DNA of 64,000 bases from Pieris napi (GCF_905475465.1 NC_062250.1:518501-582500), one strand, 5' to 3'. Numbered from the stretch's first letter, positions 1 through 11,901 are shown. A program made the numbers and translations. The notes: a model not told the origin generated them from the sequence alone.

Positions 1-884
1 CTTAACCACAAGAATACTAATCCCATAACACTGTTATTAAAGATAACATCTGTAAAAACAGTTTTAGCCCAATGTTTTGAAAAGACGACCGCACATCTGC
101 GAGACCTTGGCTTATATATCCGGTTACTGGGTAAATGTTATGCATTTGTAATAGGGGCTTATTAAATAAATATAATAATACATTATTTTAGCTTATCTCC
201 CTCTACTTCTTAAACGAAACGATGTATTTGTGATACATCACAGACATATAACACATATATAATGTACTCTTTGGCTCCTAATTATATAATGCTATTATTA
301 GTCTTTTAAAACGCCATATACTAATAATTCACAAACCTCAAGTTGGTATATTTATATTTTCTTTTTTAAATATTTAATTAAAATTTGACAGGTTGCTGAA
401 ATGAAATAGTTCAATAGGATACAAATTCAAATCATTTATTTCAATTAGGCCTATTAAAAATGCAAGAAAAGTCAAAATTACAAGTTAAAAATATTTAAAA
501 AACATAACTCTAGTCCTTACAAAAGGTAGTTTCATATAGAGGGGAATTTTTAAAATAGTTTTTACACATACATTATTAGTTACCTAAATAGTAACTTACC
601 TTTTCGTAATTTCTATGTTCTAACATTATTTGTAACGGATATTTTGAAGCATGAATGTTGTTTTAGGACTTTTAAATAAATGTAAAATCGTTGTTGTAGG
701 AACTTGACTTTCAAATAATAAGTTTTCATTTTCAACTATAAATTGTTAATGTTTCATAAATTAGCTGGATTAGGAATCATTTATATTAGAATTATTTTAT
801 TACAAGTAAAATTATTGTTTTTTTATATATAGCATCGAATTGAAAAATAGCTATAAAAACAGCTGATGAGTAATGTTTTAATTT
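1..884. other. AT-rich stretch, nothing recognised
   Basis: Very AT-rich sequence with homopolymer T and A runs. I see no open frame, repeat family or RNA gene that I can support. Confidence 0.6.
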
Positions 885-1216
885 TCTAATATATAAAATT
901 CTCGTGTCACAATGTTCGTTCCCATACTCCTCCGAAACGGCTCGACCGATTCTTATGATTTTTTAATGCATGTAGAGTAAGTCTGAGAATCGGCTACTAT
1001 GAATCTTTCAACCCCCTAGATGATAAGGGATGTCCACCCAAAAAAAAAATGTTATTTAAAAAAAAATGTTTTTATTTTTTTATGTTACAAGATAAAAAAA
1101 TTTCATACAACCCCTATTTTTTATTATTGGAGATTATTTTTAATGAATTTAAAAAAAAAGTTTCCTAGAAATAATATACGAGTACATGGCAAAACACCGT
1201 TTGCAGGGTCAGCTAG
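885..1216 (+). mobile_element. non-autonomous Helitron, both ends visible
   Basis: The 5' end reads TCTAATATATAAAATTCTCG and continues into TGTCACAATGTTCGT, a start I associate with short lepidopteran Helitrons. The 3' end is GGGTCAGCTAG, with terminal CTAG (CTRR type) at 1213-1216 followed by a host T. The interior has A and T runs and a short frame (1020-1277) that is not a gene. No Rep or helicase sequence is present, so movement would depend on a helper. The base before the 5' TC is T rather than the A expected at an A|T target, so the left boundary is slightly uncertain. Confidence 0.75.
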
Positions 1217-2123
1217 TTCATTAAATAAAAATAAACGTCGACTTGAAATCAGCTATTACAATTCCTTCCAAATATAAACATACCTACAATCCATGCTACT
1301 GATTATTTAATATAACACAATTTATCTCCACTCCAACACCTCGAATTCACTAAAGTGTAAAGTAAATTTGGCACACACAAAAAGAGCAACCAAATAGAAC
1401 ATTAAACATATTCAACATTCAGTGAATTTCAGCTCAGTCAGCCAAGAAAAACTCATCTACCGAAAACCGACACCATTTTTCACACCTGATGCGCCCTATT
1501 GAAGTTCAAATACACCAATAAAATGGTTCAGACTCGTCCCCTGCATGTCGAATGAAATTTATTTCTAATTTCACCGATTGTCGTCATGGTGATGATTTAT
1601 GGCTTTGTGATTTTTTTGCGTTGAATATTAGATCAGAAATCTATTTTGTAAGTTCAAATTATTAATCTAATTTAAGCGAAGACATAGTATTGCTATATTT
1701 TTTGTTTTTAAAAGCAAATATAAAATCACTTTTCTGTGTACTCCAACTCTTCTTTGTGTTTCTCCATATGTGTCGTTACTTAGCTTTCGTGAACTTAATG
1801 TTCAGGAGAGCCTGGCTTGACGAGATTTACGACAAATTCTACAGAAACCTTAATTTCTTACAACTCTAAGAATCAAATAAAATAGCTTCTGTGTAATAAC
1901 TGGATGGAGCAGAATATTAAAGTATTTATAAGGTAAACGAATTTCTGACCTTGGACAGCGATGTATTTCAATGATATAGTAATAGATTTTCTTTCAGCAA
2001 GGTTTTCAAATGCGTGTTAAGTACTAGGTTATTAAAATAAGAAATCTTCCATTTTGACGTTTGACTTTAATTTAAAAAAATATAATATTCTGGAATCATA
2101 GAAACTTCATTATCCAAATGTTA
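1217..2123. other. unannotated AT-rich stretch
   Basis: No supported gene or repeat. The segment around 1430-1620 is somewhat less AT-rich than its surroundings but has no long frame and no recognisable motif. Confidence 0.5.
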
Positions 2124-2290
2124 CTGGGCTGGAGACCCAAGAAGAGATGTGGGGTCGCTGCATCTTCTACCGCATTTACAATTAAAAGTGTTTAGATTTG
2201 TTTGCTGTGTTTCATCATCGGCCTTCGCCGTACGTCGTTCCACAACTGCAGCATTTTTAAGGCATCATTGTAGAAACAGCTACCCACTAC
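2124..2290 (+). mobile_element. LINE ORF2 3' relic (FLKGRQR family)
   Basis: AGAGATGTGGGGTCGCTGCA and CATCTTCTACCGCATT match the region coding for RRDVxSxCxFYRI in the longest copy of this family (42770-43252). They are followed by CGTACGTCGTTCCACAACTG and AGCTACCCAC from further downstream. The piece is internally deleted and stops before the 3' tail. It is a decayed fragment with no coding capacity. Confidence 0.6.
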
Positions 2291-2818
2291 TACCCACAAA
2301 ATAGCTATTTCAGACGTATTCTTAGACAGAGAAATACATATATTGGTTGAGACATTTCCTCAAGTAGGAAAACTAAACACGTTTCAAATCCATAACGAAG
2401 CACAAAAAAGCCTTCAACGTGATGGATCGACTGCTTCCTTATTAGTGGGTTTAGCCTATTTTCAGACATACTGTATATATTAAGGACGCCGTATATGGAA
2501 TGCTTACTATGACATATGATTAAAAGAATACTTGTGTTAAATATATTATTTACTTCTTAAAGATAAAGATACTTCATGACATGACAATATCTATCTTCAT
2601 CTGATTAGTTTTAGTTGTGAAAGTGTAATCAATAGATCATAGCGTTTAGAATGATGCAGGCGTAATATAGAAGTATATCAAGATTTTTCTCCTTTCTCTT
2701 CTACATTCTTTTCTCAGATTAAAAATATATAATAAAAACCTTTCACACAAAGACGAGACGTTGCCTTCTATTCTATATACAGACGTCATAAAATGTCGAA
2801 TCAACGCGTTTTAGTATA
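2291..2818. other. unannotated AT-rich stretch
   Basis: No supported gene or repeat up to the MITE that begins at 2819. Confidence 0.5.
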
Positions 2819-3385
2819 AGATCCCGATATACAACGACCTTCACCGAGATGCTTATTTAATTAAACGTATTTTATATTTAATTTAATATGTCAATAAATA
2901 TAATCCATATGGGTTGCCTAGCAAATTTCAGTCCAGAGTATGTTTAATTAATATTAAAAAAAAAAAATTTTTTATAATTTGCATGTAGTAAATTTTTTTT
3001 ATTTTTTTCAATCAATATTTTTAATCAGGGTAGTATTATATATGTATCACTATAACTTTCTTTTTTACTAAAGATGTATATATACTTTAGTGTCACATAA
3101 AAAATATACACATAAATAATTAATTGATTAAAAACAACCTAACGTTTGCATATTCTATGGGCTTCATACTTTCAATTGGTATAGAATTAATCTGATGATC
3201 ATACCGGTGAAATGTTTAAAAAAATAGTATTTTAATTAATATTTTTTTAAATATTAATTAAAATACTCTGGACTGAAATTTGCTAGGCAACCCATATGGA
3301 TTATATTTATTGACATATTAAATTAAATATAAAATACGTTTCATTAAATAAGCATCTCGGTGAAGGTCGTTGTATATCGGGATCT
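2819..3385. mobile_element. MITE with ~136-bp terminal inverted repeats, TA target site
   Basis: The left arm (2819-2955) and the right arm (3250-3385, reversed) are near-perfect inverted copies, starting AGATCCCGATATACAACGAC at both ends. I count one substitution and one indel over about 136 bp. Each end abuts a TA dinucleotide, consistent with a Tc1/mariner-type TA duplication. The roughly 300-bp centre is AT-rich and non-coding. The high arm identity suggests recent insertion or arm homogenisation. The autonomous family is unknown to me. Confidence 0.85.
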
Positions 3386-3509
3386 TAGACCATTTAGGAC
3401 TAAAGATACTGTTAACCAATCACTATCAAACGAAACGTGCCGTCGTTTCATCTTTCGGTTTAGATTCTCACCCTCTCAGATTATAATTTTTTAAATATCG
3501 TTTATATAG

Positions 3510-3728
3510 GCGCAGTGTTGGCCTAGAGGCTTCACCGTGTCTCTCAAACTTAAGGTCGTTGGTTCGATCCTTGGCTGTCCACAAATGGACCTAAAAAGTT
3601 GACGGCGTGTGTCAGGCACAGGAGGCTGTTCATCCTCTTGGCTATTAGGTTGACAAATAATTATGAAACACATACAGAAATCTGAGGCCCAGACCTAAAA
3701 AGGTTGTAGCGACACTGATTTTTATTTC
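3510..3728 (+). mobile_element. tRNA-derived SINE
   Basis: The head has an A-box-like TGGCCTAGAGG and the B box GGTTCGATCC, the internal RNA polymerase III promoter elements. The body runs through GGCGTGTGTCAGGCACAGGA and GAAATCTGAGGCCCAGACCT and ends in GTTGTAGCGACACTGATTTT. This is the commonest SINE family in the window. No clear target duplication is visible. The 60-aa reverse-strand frame over it is not a gene. Confidence 0.85.
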
Positions 3729-4678
3729 ATCGTATCTTAAGTATCGGTAACCACATCGCGTCGATTTCTGTTTCTCTGTCTCCAAACGAGAAAAATTGTA
3801 CGTTTATCCACTAGACTCTGACAGTAAATAAAGAATTACAATAGGTTTATAGAGCTTTCTGTAGAAATCGTAATATCCTGCATAATTGAATAGTGCGTCG
3901 GTAGCAGGAAATTCTTTTGCCCTACACTGAGGCATAGAGCGGCTAAATCCAATCACGTTCGCGGGAAACTAAAGCATGCAAAATTGGTTCTTTACCTTAA
4001 CCCTGAACTATTTATGTACGATTTAATTCTTTTTTAAAGTTTGATGATGTACTTCTTATTTGCTGGTGATTCATTTATTTTAGGTTAGTATTTGAAAGAT
4101 ATAAAGTTTTTGCCTGAGACTTCGCATAAGCGATTTCTTTATTGTAAAAAATACAAGTTTTATTTAATATTGTCTATCTATTGATTGCTTATTAATTGAA
4201 TACATGTGTAGTATATTCATAAACTTACAATAATATCCCTTAATTTGTTCCTTCATAAACATCGAACAGTACTTCGTAATTAGCGCAGTAATTAAAGCTT
4301 TAAATAGATTGTCATTGATTGATCGCATAGATTAAGTGGGTTATGTGCCACACATTGTGCTTTTGTGTTTGTTCACAAATTGCATAATTTTGATCGATTT
4401 GGGGACGTCATTATAACACCCGTATACATGAAGTGACATTGTATTTAATTTACTATTAACCAATGGAGATTATGTCAAAAATAAACTTATTTATTTGCGA
4501 CTTAGATAAAAACTAATACGTATAAATATTATTACTTAGGTATGTTTATACTCTTTTTCATAATACATAAAGTTCCACCTTCCATTTATGACTGAAATGT
4601 GATTAATTCAATAGGTTCTAGTAAGAAATTCAGGAAAATACTGCTATTTTTTTTTATGAACAAATTTATTGCGTCATT
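3729..4678. other. unannotated AT-rich stretch
   Basis: No supported gene, RNA or repeat family between two SINE copies. Confidence 0.5.
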
Positions 4679-4687
4679 ACATTGCAG

Positions 4688-4920
4688 AGCAGTGATGTTC
4701 TAGTGGCTTCAGCGTGCGACTCACGTCTCCTACATTCGCTCGAACGGTGAAGGAAAACATCGTGAGGAAACCGGCTTGCCTTAGACCCAAAAAGTTGACA
4801 GCTTGTGGCAGGCACAGGAGCCTGATCAATCCGCCTATTAGATTCACAAATGATCAGGAAACAAATAGAGAAATCAGAGGCCAAGACCTAAAAAGTTTGT
4901 AGCGCCAATGATTTTTTTTT
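4688..4920 (+). mobile_element. tRNA-derived SINE, B box deleted, with target duplication
   Basis: Same family as 3510-3728. The head GTTCTAGTGGCTTCAGCGTG is present, but the B-box segment is missing: the sequence jumps to TTCGCTCGAACGGTGAAGGA. The tail is GTAGCGCCAATG followed by a T run. It is flanked by a direct repeat ACATTGCAG (4679-4687 and 4921-4929), consistent with LINE-mediated insertion. Loss of the B box probably leaves this copy transcriptionally dead. Confidence 0.88.
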
Positions 4921-4929
4921 ACATTGCAG

Positions 4930-6431
4930 TATCACGTCAATTAAATCCTTCAATCAGTCTTGCTAACATCAGTCTGTCTGTGCCCTAGTGATCGGTTTAA
5001 ATTTAACATTTAAATTCTATATAAATTGATAAAGTAAATAATTAAGTGAAAAACTAGTGTAGGGAGTAACGAAGAGTAATGTATAGTTTGAGAGGATTTA
5101 TGCGCGCCACAGCGAAGGTTAATTAGTTGGGATAGGCCGCCCATTCATTACCCTATTACTTGAGTGGCCGCCTTTTGCTTAACGATTTATATTACTCTAT
5201 AGCAGAATCAATCAATTGAAGTTCATAATACTGCACTTTTGAGAACATGTTACGTAGTGAGCTCAGGCTACAGTTACGACTGTATAATGATATTCTATGT
5301 GATAAAAGACTAGTGAAGCCATAAAGAACTGCCTCCGTCCAGAGAAGGTTTGAAGGTGAAGTAGGTTTGATGCCCAGGGCAATACAAATTTGTATTGGCG
5401 TTTTGTTCCCACGAGAATGTGGGCGCTCCTATTTCACCATGCCTCCTGCTGGAAGAGGACGAATCTTTGTTTTTAATTAAATGTATTATTATTAATTAAC
5501 TATTAATTACTTAAGATATCATGTGGAACATGGTGTAATGGTTGCAGCTCCTTACAAACGTTGTGTAAAACAAAAAACTTGGCGATTAAAAAGAGTGGCG
5601 GAGAGTTTATTCTTCTAGCCAGTTCTTCTTTTCCGTTCTACGCCATTGATTCAGTTTGTTTACATTACATACTTGGATAAAGTAGGTACATATTTTTAAA
5701 AAATAAACTTATCAAGACAGGAATATTTGACTAAAGAATAAAGTATGTTTAATATTCAATAATAGTTAGTGTGTTCGTTTTTATGTAGCTATTATAAATA
5801 CAAAATGTATATTAATTATGTTAACGAAATTCCTGTAGTCAAAATAACGACCCTTAAAATATTACATTTAATTTGTAGCATAGTAAAATGTTTTAATGAT
5901 TTCGAGAGGGATTTTTTGCGTGCGTAAGATTTATCGTTCCTTTTTGTCCCGGAAACGAGCCCTTCAGGATTACTTTCACCTCACGTCCGTCACTGTATTT
6001 GTTACGTTTTAGGAACCTAACGATTTTCTTGTTTACATTCGGAGATTTGCCTTTTGAATATAGACTTTATATGAGACAGAAATTTAACATTTTCTAGTAA
6101 AACAAGTTACACAACTGTATTATTTCTCACGGCCTTAATAAGGGAGTGTAAAAACATGATTTTTTTTCTACAATCTCTCGTGTACCAGTAACATAGGTTC
6201 GCTTGCCTATAAAGGAAAAGAGTCACAAATGCAGAGTGGATCAGAGCCACGAGGATATTCATTATTGCTTATTAAAATTCTAAACAATGATTGTTTGAGA
6301 AAACCACAGAAAGTGAAATTATTGATTTAGAAACTAATCACTGAAAATAATAAACGGCTCAAATATAAGAATCTTTCCTCCAACTTTGATATTGTTCTCT
6401 TTGCAGTAGAGATTTGCGGGCTGTTTGGTTC
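4930..6431. other. unannotated stretch with a palindrome
   Basis: Mostly AT-rich. A less AT-rich island at about 5316-5470 contains a perfect 18-bp palindrome, CAATACAAATTTGTATTG (5380-5397), followed by a GTTCCCACGAGAATGTGGGC stem-like segment. I do not recognise the island and find no usable frame in it. Confidence 0.45.
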
Positions 6432-6573
6432 AAGTGCACAGGCGCTAATTAAAGATTTAAGCCTGGTAGATAGTATCGGTGACCCCAGAGCTAATGCTTT
6501 CCTCGCTCAAACAATAAGTATCTTAATACTGAGGAAATGCTGCCAACGTTAAAGGTATAGAGGGACCAAACTT
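6432..6573 (+). pseudogene. decayed coding repeat, AQALIKxLS family, copy 1
   Basis: Translation from about 6437 gives AQALIKDLSLVDSIGDPRAN followed by AFLAQTISI. A second diverged copy lies in the opposite orientation at 52841-52996. The two share AQALIK, LVDS, DP.A, AFLAQ and IS at the protein level and AGGGACCAAACT at the nucleotide end. Conservation of protein phase between diverged copies implies an ancestral coding sequence, most likely from a mobile element. I do not recognise the protein and assign no function. Confidence 0.6.
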
Positions 6574-7739
6574 ATGTTTTAAATATTTATTTATCAATTT
6601 TTATTATTATATTTGGAAACTCTTTACTTTCGACACGGGCCTAAACCAAGTGAACATAGGTTTTTTATGGGTATCTTGTAGAAATTTGCGGGTTATGCTT
6701 GTCGTATTGAATAATAATGCTTTTTGAAGGATGAATTTTCAGAGGTCTAACAATTATTATTATTACTATGTAGGTTAAAAAAGGTTTGTGTGTAAGAAAT
6801 AATGAATCAGGCGTTACGGAAGGACATAAAAAAATTAACCTTTAAAGGCTGTTAATTCTTAGGCGAATGAAAAGAGATATCAGATGTGAAATAAAAATAA
6901 ATACAGGGTGTTCTAACGCCGCACTCATGACCAATTAACGTCGACATCGCGCCGCATCTATTGTACTTAACTGCGCGACTGTTACTTTTAATTGTTATAT
7001 AGATCCTGGATGCGATAGGATACAGTGCGCTACGGGAACAATCACATAGATTTATACCGGTCGTATCTAGGACAACTATGAATGGAAGTACACACAATAC
7101 GCGTCCCTTCAATCCTTCCATAGGCTGAAATGAAGTTTTTGTTTATACATGGTAGACTTTTTCATATTGAGCTGTTTTCTAGAGGTAGTAATTCCAGAGA
7201 CAAACAATTGAAAATCACGATTAAATATTTTTATTCGCCTCACCCCAAAGAAGAAGGAGTTCATTACACATATCTCCATCATCCCTGAAGATTTATCATT
7301 TATAAATGAGGAAGTGTATTTGAAATCAATTGTAGAATAAAAGGAAATAAGTATTTATTAATTATTGAGCGCGTGAACAAAAACAGTACGCGCCAACTTA
7401 TATAAGCCGCACACAAAAGCTTCCGTAAAATCGCTCCTGAAGTTATTCCAATAATATTTATCCAGTGCTTTAATTCCCAGTTAAGTTCCTCCCAAGAGCT
7501 CATTATCACAAATAAACTGGGCTTTCTGTTTTTATTGTCTGGAGCGTACCGACTTCCTTTACGGCGTGGAACTAAATCAGAAAGAATTTTGCTTCTCCCT
7601 AATATTTAATTAATTTATTATTACCCACGATTAAGCATAGTAACTTTATATATGTTTATTTTTACTTCTTATTGTCAACGATTTGTTTAAATGAATGGTT
7701 TTATTTAATATTTGACTATTTGTTTTCGTTGAAGTTCAC
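6574..7739. other. unannotated stretch
   Basis: AT-rich, with a less biased piece at about 6900-7130 that is open for 89 codons on the minus strand but shows no known motif. I do not regard that frame as a gene. Confidence 0.45.
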
Positions 7740-7868
7740 TCGAACTCACTTCAGTTCTTGTCTGAGCGTCTAGGAAAACGTGAAGCGGAGTATCTGTTTT
7801 CGGCGGATTCTGTCCACCGCTACTGTTAAACTGTACGATGTTGTGAGTTTTGAGGACGATGAGTCAAG
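7740..7868 (+). other. possible host first exon (weak)
   Basis: A locally less AT-rich segment ends in ACGATGAGTCAAG|GTAAGC, which has an ATG at 7859 and a good 5' splice-site match after 7868. This would give a first exon coding Met-Ser-Gln plus one base of the next codon. No TATA box or matching downstream coding exon is evident, so the call rests only on composition and the splice signal. Confidence 0.2.
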
Positions 7869-8530
7869 GTAAGCTGATTTCTTACCAACGACGATCAGTT
7901 TCTCCAAGTTCTCATCGCTTCTAACCACTGTGTGGCGAATATAAGCGATGATTCGTTGTCATATGGATAGGCGATGCGAAATTATTTTGTATAAATAAAT
8001 GATATGTCCATTGAAACAAATGTCCAAGATTAAAGTTAAAGATTGTGTATTATGGACGTCATTCACACCTATATATTCCGATCCGATACAAATTTTGTCA
8101 TTGTATTATTACTGTTATAAAAAAACTCTACGTGATAATGAAGCAGAGAATATTTCTATCATTGCCAACGACTCACCGAGTTACGAGCACTAACCGTTAA
8201 AATATGGAACATAGTTCAAAAACAACGTTATTTTGCTCATAAAAGAGCTGGCAAACAAATTTTATGAAGAGGCATGAGGCAAAGCAATCAAAGTATAGAA
8301 GACACGGTTCGGTGAACAAACACGGAGCCTACATAGTCAATGTTTGTCGGAGCTTCGACGCTGGCTGCCTCTTACACCGTCTAGTAATTTTAGCTTATGA
8401 TCAAAATTTTAAGAGCTATTAACGGTATATATTCAAAAATGTTTTAAGAAAACTAAGGTGTAACTTTGTAAAAACGAATTTAGTTTAACCACATTGTGAT
8501 ATACTAAAGCACTAATATTTTTTTTTTAAA
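7869..8530. other. unannotated stretch
   Basis: Nothing supported. A 64-codon plus-strand frame near 7999-8193 has no recognisable motif. Confidence 0.45.
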
Positions 8531-8676
8531 CAGGGGGTAAACGGGTATGAGGTGCATCTGATGCTAAGTGATTCCGCCGCCCATAGACACTCAATGTCAG
8601 AGGACTCGCCAGTGCGTGGCCAGCTTTTTAAGAATTCGTTTGCTCTTTTCTTGAAGTACCCTAAGTCGAATTGATC
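8531..8676 (-). mobile_element. LINE 3'-end fragment (FLKGRQR family)
   Basis: Reverse complement of the family tail. On the plus strand it starts CAGGGGGTAAACGGG, passes the block for VHGRR..LTSGE (CCGCCCATAGACACTC), and ends with TTGAAGTACCCTAAGTCGAA (LGSFKK region). 5'-truncated and mutated. Confidence 0.8.
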
Positions 8677-11154
8677 TTCTGTTTAATTCATCGCAAACAT
8701 AATTAAACGGGGAGTGACAAATAGGTACTTTAGAATAGTTTAACAAAAGATTTTACAAATGAATTTTCGTCTTTTGATTTCCATTAAACAATGTCAACGA
8801 ATTACATTTTAACATAATGACAATGAAATGTTTTATTTTACGTTATCTGAATATCACTTAGCATATAAAGACGTTACGTTCGCCCATTTGCTGTTACACT
8901 TCTTTGAAAGGTAAGGCCTAGTCGGGAAGCCTGTAAAACAGTTGGTAGTTTAAGTGGCCTGTGATAATAGTGGCCTGAGCAAAGTCAGTAAGAACAGCTC
9001 CACTTTGTTGATGCTGGGTTAAAGCGATGTTGATGCAAGCTATGACCTCATATTCTAATCTCTGACTTTCGTACTGTATTACTAGCGTCATGATTTTTAA
9101 ACTATTTAACACAAGGTTCAAAATACTTATTAACTTTATGTACTAACTATATACTTTGTGATCCTGGATCTTAATTTTTATTATTTATCGATTTACTAAA
9201 GACTAATTGACCTTGAACATTTTTAAATAATTACTAATTTAAATCTAAGGACTCTAAACCCAGTTCTTATAAATACTGAAATAAAGTGTCAAAGTAATTG
9301 AGTTTTAAAAAATCGGAGGTATTGGGTTTGAATTACGACGAAAAAAATGTTAATTAAAAGTCAAAAAACCATCAAGCTTTAGTAGAAAAATATATTCCCA
9401 GAACGTAATTTTGATATAGATTTTTTTATAATAAATTAAACAAGTATAAAGTCAACTTAAAAGATTACAATTTACCCCAGACATGATGTAAAGGCTAGTT
9501 ATACATTTATGACATGTAGACGAAATAAAAGTCCCGACTGCCGCCAGCTTACACGCGTATGGCTTCGTCGAGACGACTAATTATTGTTCTGTTCTATTGT
9601 GTTTGTCACTTGCTACATACTTATAACAGCCTAGTCTTTTTATATCTTTCCACTTATTGGAAACAAGCAGGCACGTCGAAAATGTATTTCCCAGTTTTTC
9701 TACGTTATGTACGTAGTTATTTGTTGGATATAATAAAGAATAAAAATAATGAAATGAGAAATTTCCTTATTAGCTTGGAACTTGTATTCACTCTCGTAAC
9801 CATTGGGGGTTAGTCACACATAAACCTTAGAGCAGACGAATTGCATAACAGCTTTGACTAAAATCAACGATTTTATCTAATACAATAAAGTTTTCTCACG
9901 ATATCTTCTCTTACCTTACGACGTTGAAACGTTCGTCGCCTTGAGAAGAAGAAAAAACTATTATAATAATTTACATACACTATAAATAAAATGTATATTA
10001 CATTATTATTCCGTTATACCAAGGAGCTACTTAGTCATTATTGAGACCTAAGTGAGAAGACCCCATCACTGATATTATGCGACCTCTTTGATGTAGCGCG
10101 CTGTGTAAGTGCTAATATGTACAAAATATGTTTCAATTTAAGTGTAATGTAACCCATAACGTATTTAAATAGAAATATTGAATCATATGCTTATATGTGA
10201 TTGTACTGTGTAAATTTTTCATCATAAAAAAACATGATAATATACACAAATCGCTGCATACATCATAGCTGCATTTTTTACATAAAAATTATATAATATA
10301 TAATTAATTATCGAAATAATTGTATTTTCTTAAAATAAATACCTGGAAAACATCAGTTCTGTTGGAATACCGTTATTACAAGAATTGTTTCAGAATTGAG
10401 GGTTTCTAGTACATCCTATTATACCCTTCCAAGCCAACATTTCTCAAGATGGCTTAAAACCTAGTACTTAATTATTATATTGTCATATAATTATTATAGA
10501 ATTCTAATAATTCTCTGCAATATTGCTGTTCCATTCAGGTGTCCGTAGCCAAGTGGAACGCATAAACATTGAAAACACAAAGTTATCGATGCTGCTAAGC
10601 CGCCTTTATTGACCCGGTACATCACTAGTACTCACTGTTCTCTATCATTATCTATTCAAAACTTTATACCATTGTAATAGAGTTCATTTTCCCGTGAACA
10701 TGAACCAAAATCAAAACAGTTTGGTTTTGCAATAATGACAGTGACAGTGCACAAACTGTGTTTCATATTGATAATCGATGGAAATCTGAATACAGACTGG
10801 CTTAGTACACGTAACATTATGTGGTACATATTTTTATGTGATATTTTCATTAAATTGCGAAAAATATATTTCTTACTAGAGGACCCGGAAAACATCGAGT
10901 ATCACCTATATGTATTTGTCACTACTTAATACAACTTTTTTTAAACCAATCAATGAGATCGGACCTCGTACAGGAATGAAACACAAATTTCAAGGCATGA
11001 TACATGAAAAGTGACAATATTTAATTTCTATAAAGACATCAAATATTATTTCTTAGCTAGTAACAGTTTTTATTGTTAAAGTGAATCGTTTTTAGTATTT
11101 TTGTTTACATATTATTTATGTCTCCTACCTTCTCTGAACTTCCACAAATATTTA
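8677..11154. other. long unannotated AT-rich stretch
   Basis: I see no supported gene, RNA or transposon. Short frames of 64-84 codons (for example 9559-9813) lack motifs and fit chance expectation. Confidence 0.45.
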
Positions 11155-11250
11155 AATGTCATAATTAGCCAAATCGGTCCAGCCATTCTCGGATTTTAAC
11201 GAGAAAAATAAACAGCGATTATATATATATATATATAATATATATATGTA
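11155..11250 (+). mobile_element. possible LINE 3' tail with (AT)n
   Basis: CCAAATCGGTCCAGCCATTC and TCGGATTTTAACGAGA followed by an alternating AT run (about 11220-11250) resembles the 3' ends of RTE-like LINEs in Lepidoptera, which end in simple repeats. Only the terminal ~95 bp are present, so the family call is tentative. Confidence 0.4.
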
Positions 11251-11349
11251 TAGAGATATCACTTATGACCGTCAAATTTAAAAATAAAGGAAGATAATAT
11301 ATAAATATTTTCTATACGCAGGACAGACTATTTTGGACTATGACTTGTT

Positions 11350-11515
11350 TTTTTATGTAATAGGAGGCCAACGGGCAGAAGGCTCACCTGATGTTAAGTG
11401 ATACTGCCGCCCATAGACATTCACATTGTCAGAAGGATTGCATGTGCGTTACCGGCCTTTTAAGACTCTTTTCTTGAAGGACCCTTAGTCGAATTGGTTC
11501 AAAAATACTTCAGTT
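11350..11515 (-). mobile_element. LINE 3'-end fragment (FLKGRQR family)
   Basis: On the plus strand it runs from TAATAGGAGGCCAACGGGCA through GGCTCACCTGATGTTAAGTG to CTTGAAGGACCCTTAGTCGA and AATACTTCAG. It is well preserved in the tail and truncated upstream of the codons for VFPNQFD. Confidence 0.85.
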
Positions 11516-11844
11516 ATTTATTTGACTTAGGTTAGTAGTATTTAATAAATTTTGAAATATATTTATATATATTTTTTAAAATTAATGAAATATATTCCAT
11601 GTTGTTTAAAACAATGGCGTGCTTTTTAAAACAGTTGCTCAAAGGTAACATGGTAATTTACGATATATCCAAAAGACGAATGTACAAAGTTTGTTATCAG
11701 TTGGAAACGTCTATTTTATTAGCTAACAAATATGTAGCGTGATTTTTACAATCCATTCATGTGATGCTATTAAAGTAGATTTAATATTATGCAAGTTGTG
11801 TAAACTATTTTTATATATGTAAATTTGATTTTATTTAATTTCAG

Positions 11845-11901
11845 GTGAGTGAAGTGTTGTCAAATGGAATGGTGTGAATAGCTGTATGTACTATACTCAA
11901 G
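11845..11901 (+). other. candidate recursive splice site / RS-exon
   Basis: A pyrimidine-rich tract leads into TTTCAG|GTGAGT with the junction at 11844|11845, so a 3' splice site is immediately followed by a 5' splice-site consensus. A second donor, CTCAAG|GTAAGG, follows 57 nt downstream at 11901|11902. That arrangement matches the recursive-splicing exon described in long animal introns. All three frames of the 57 nt contain stops, so it is not a coding exon. Motifs this short also arise by chance in AT-rich DNA. Confidence 0.3.

Noticed and set aside
6852..7121. 89-codon minus-strand frame
   Set aside because: No motif; the start and context give no support.
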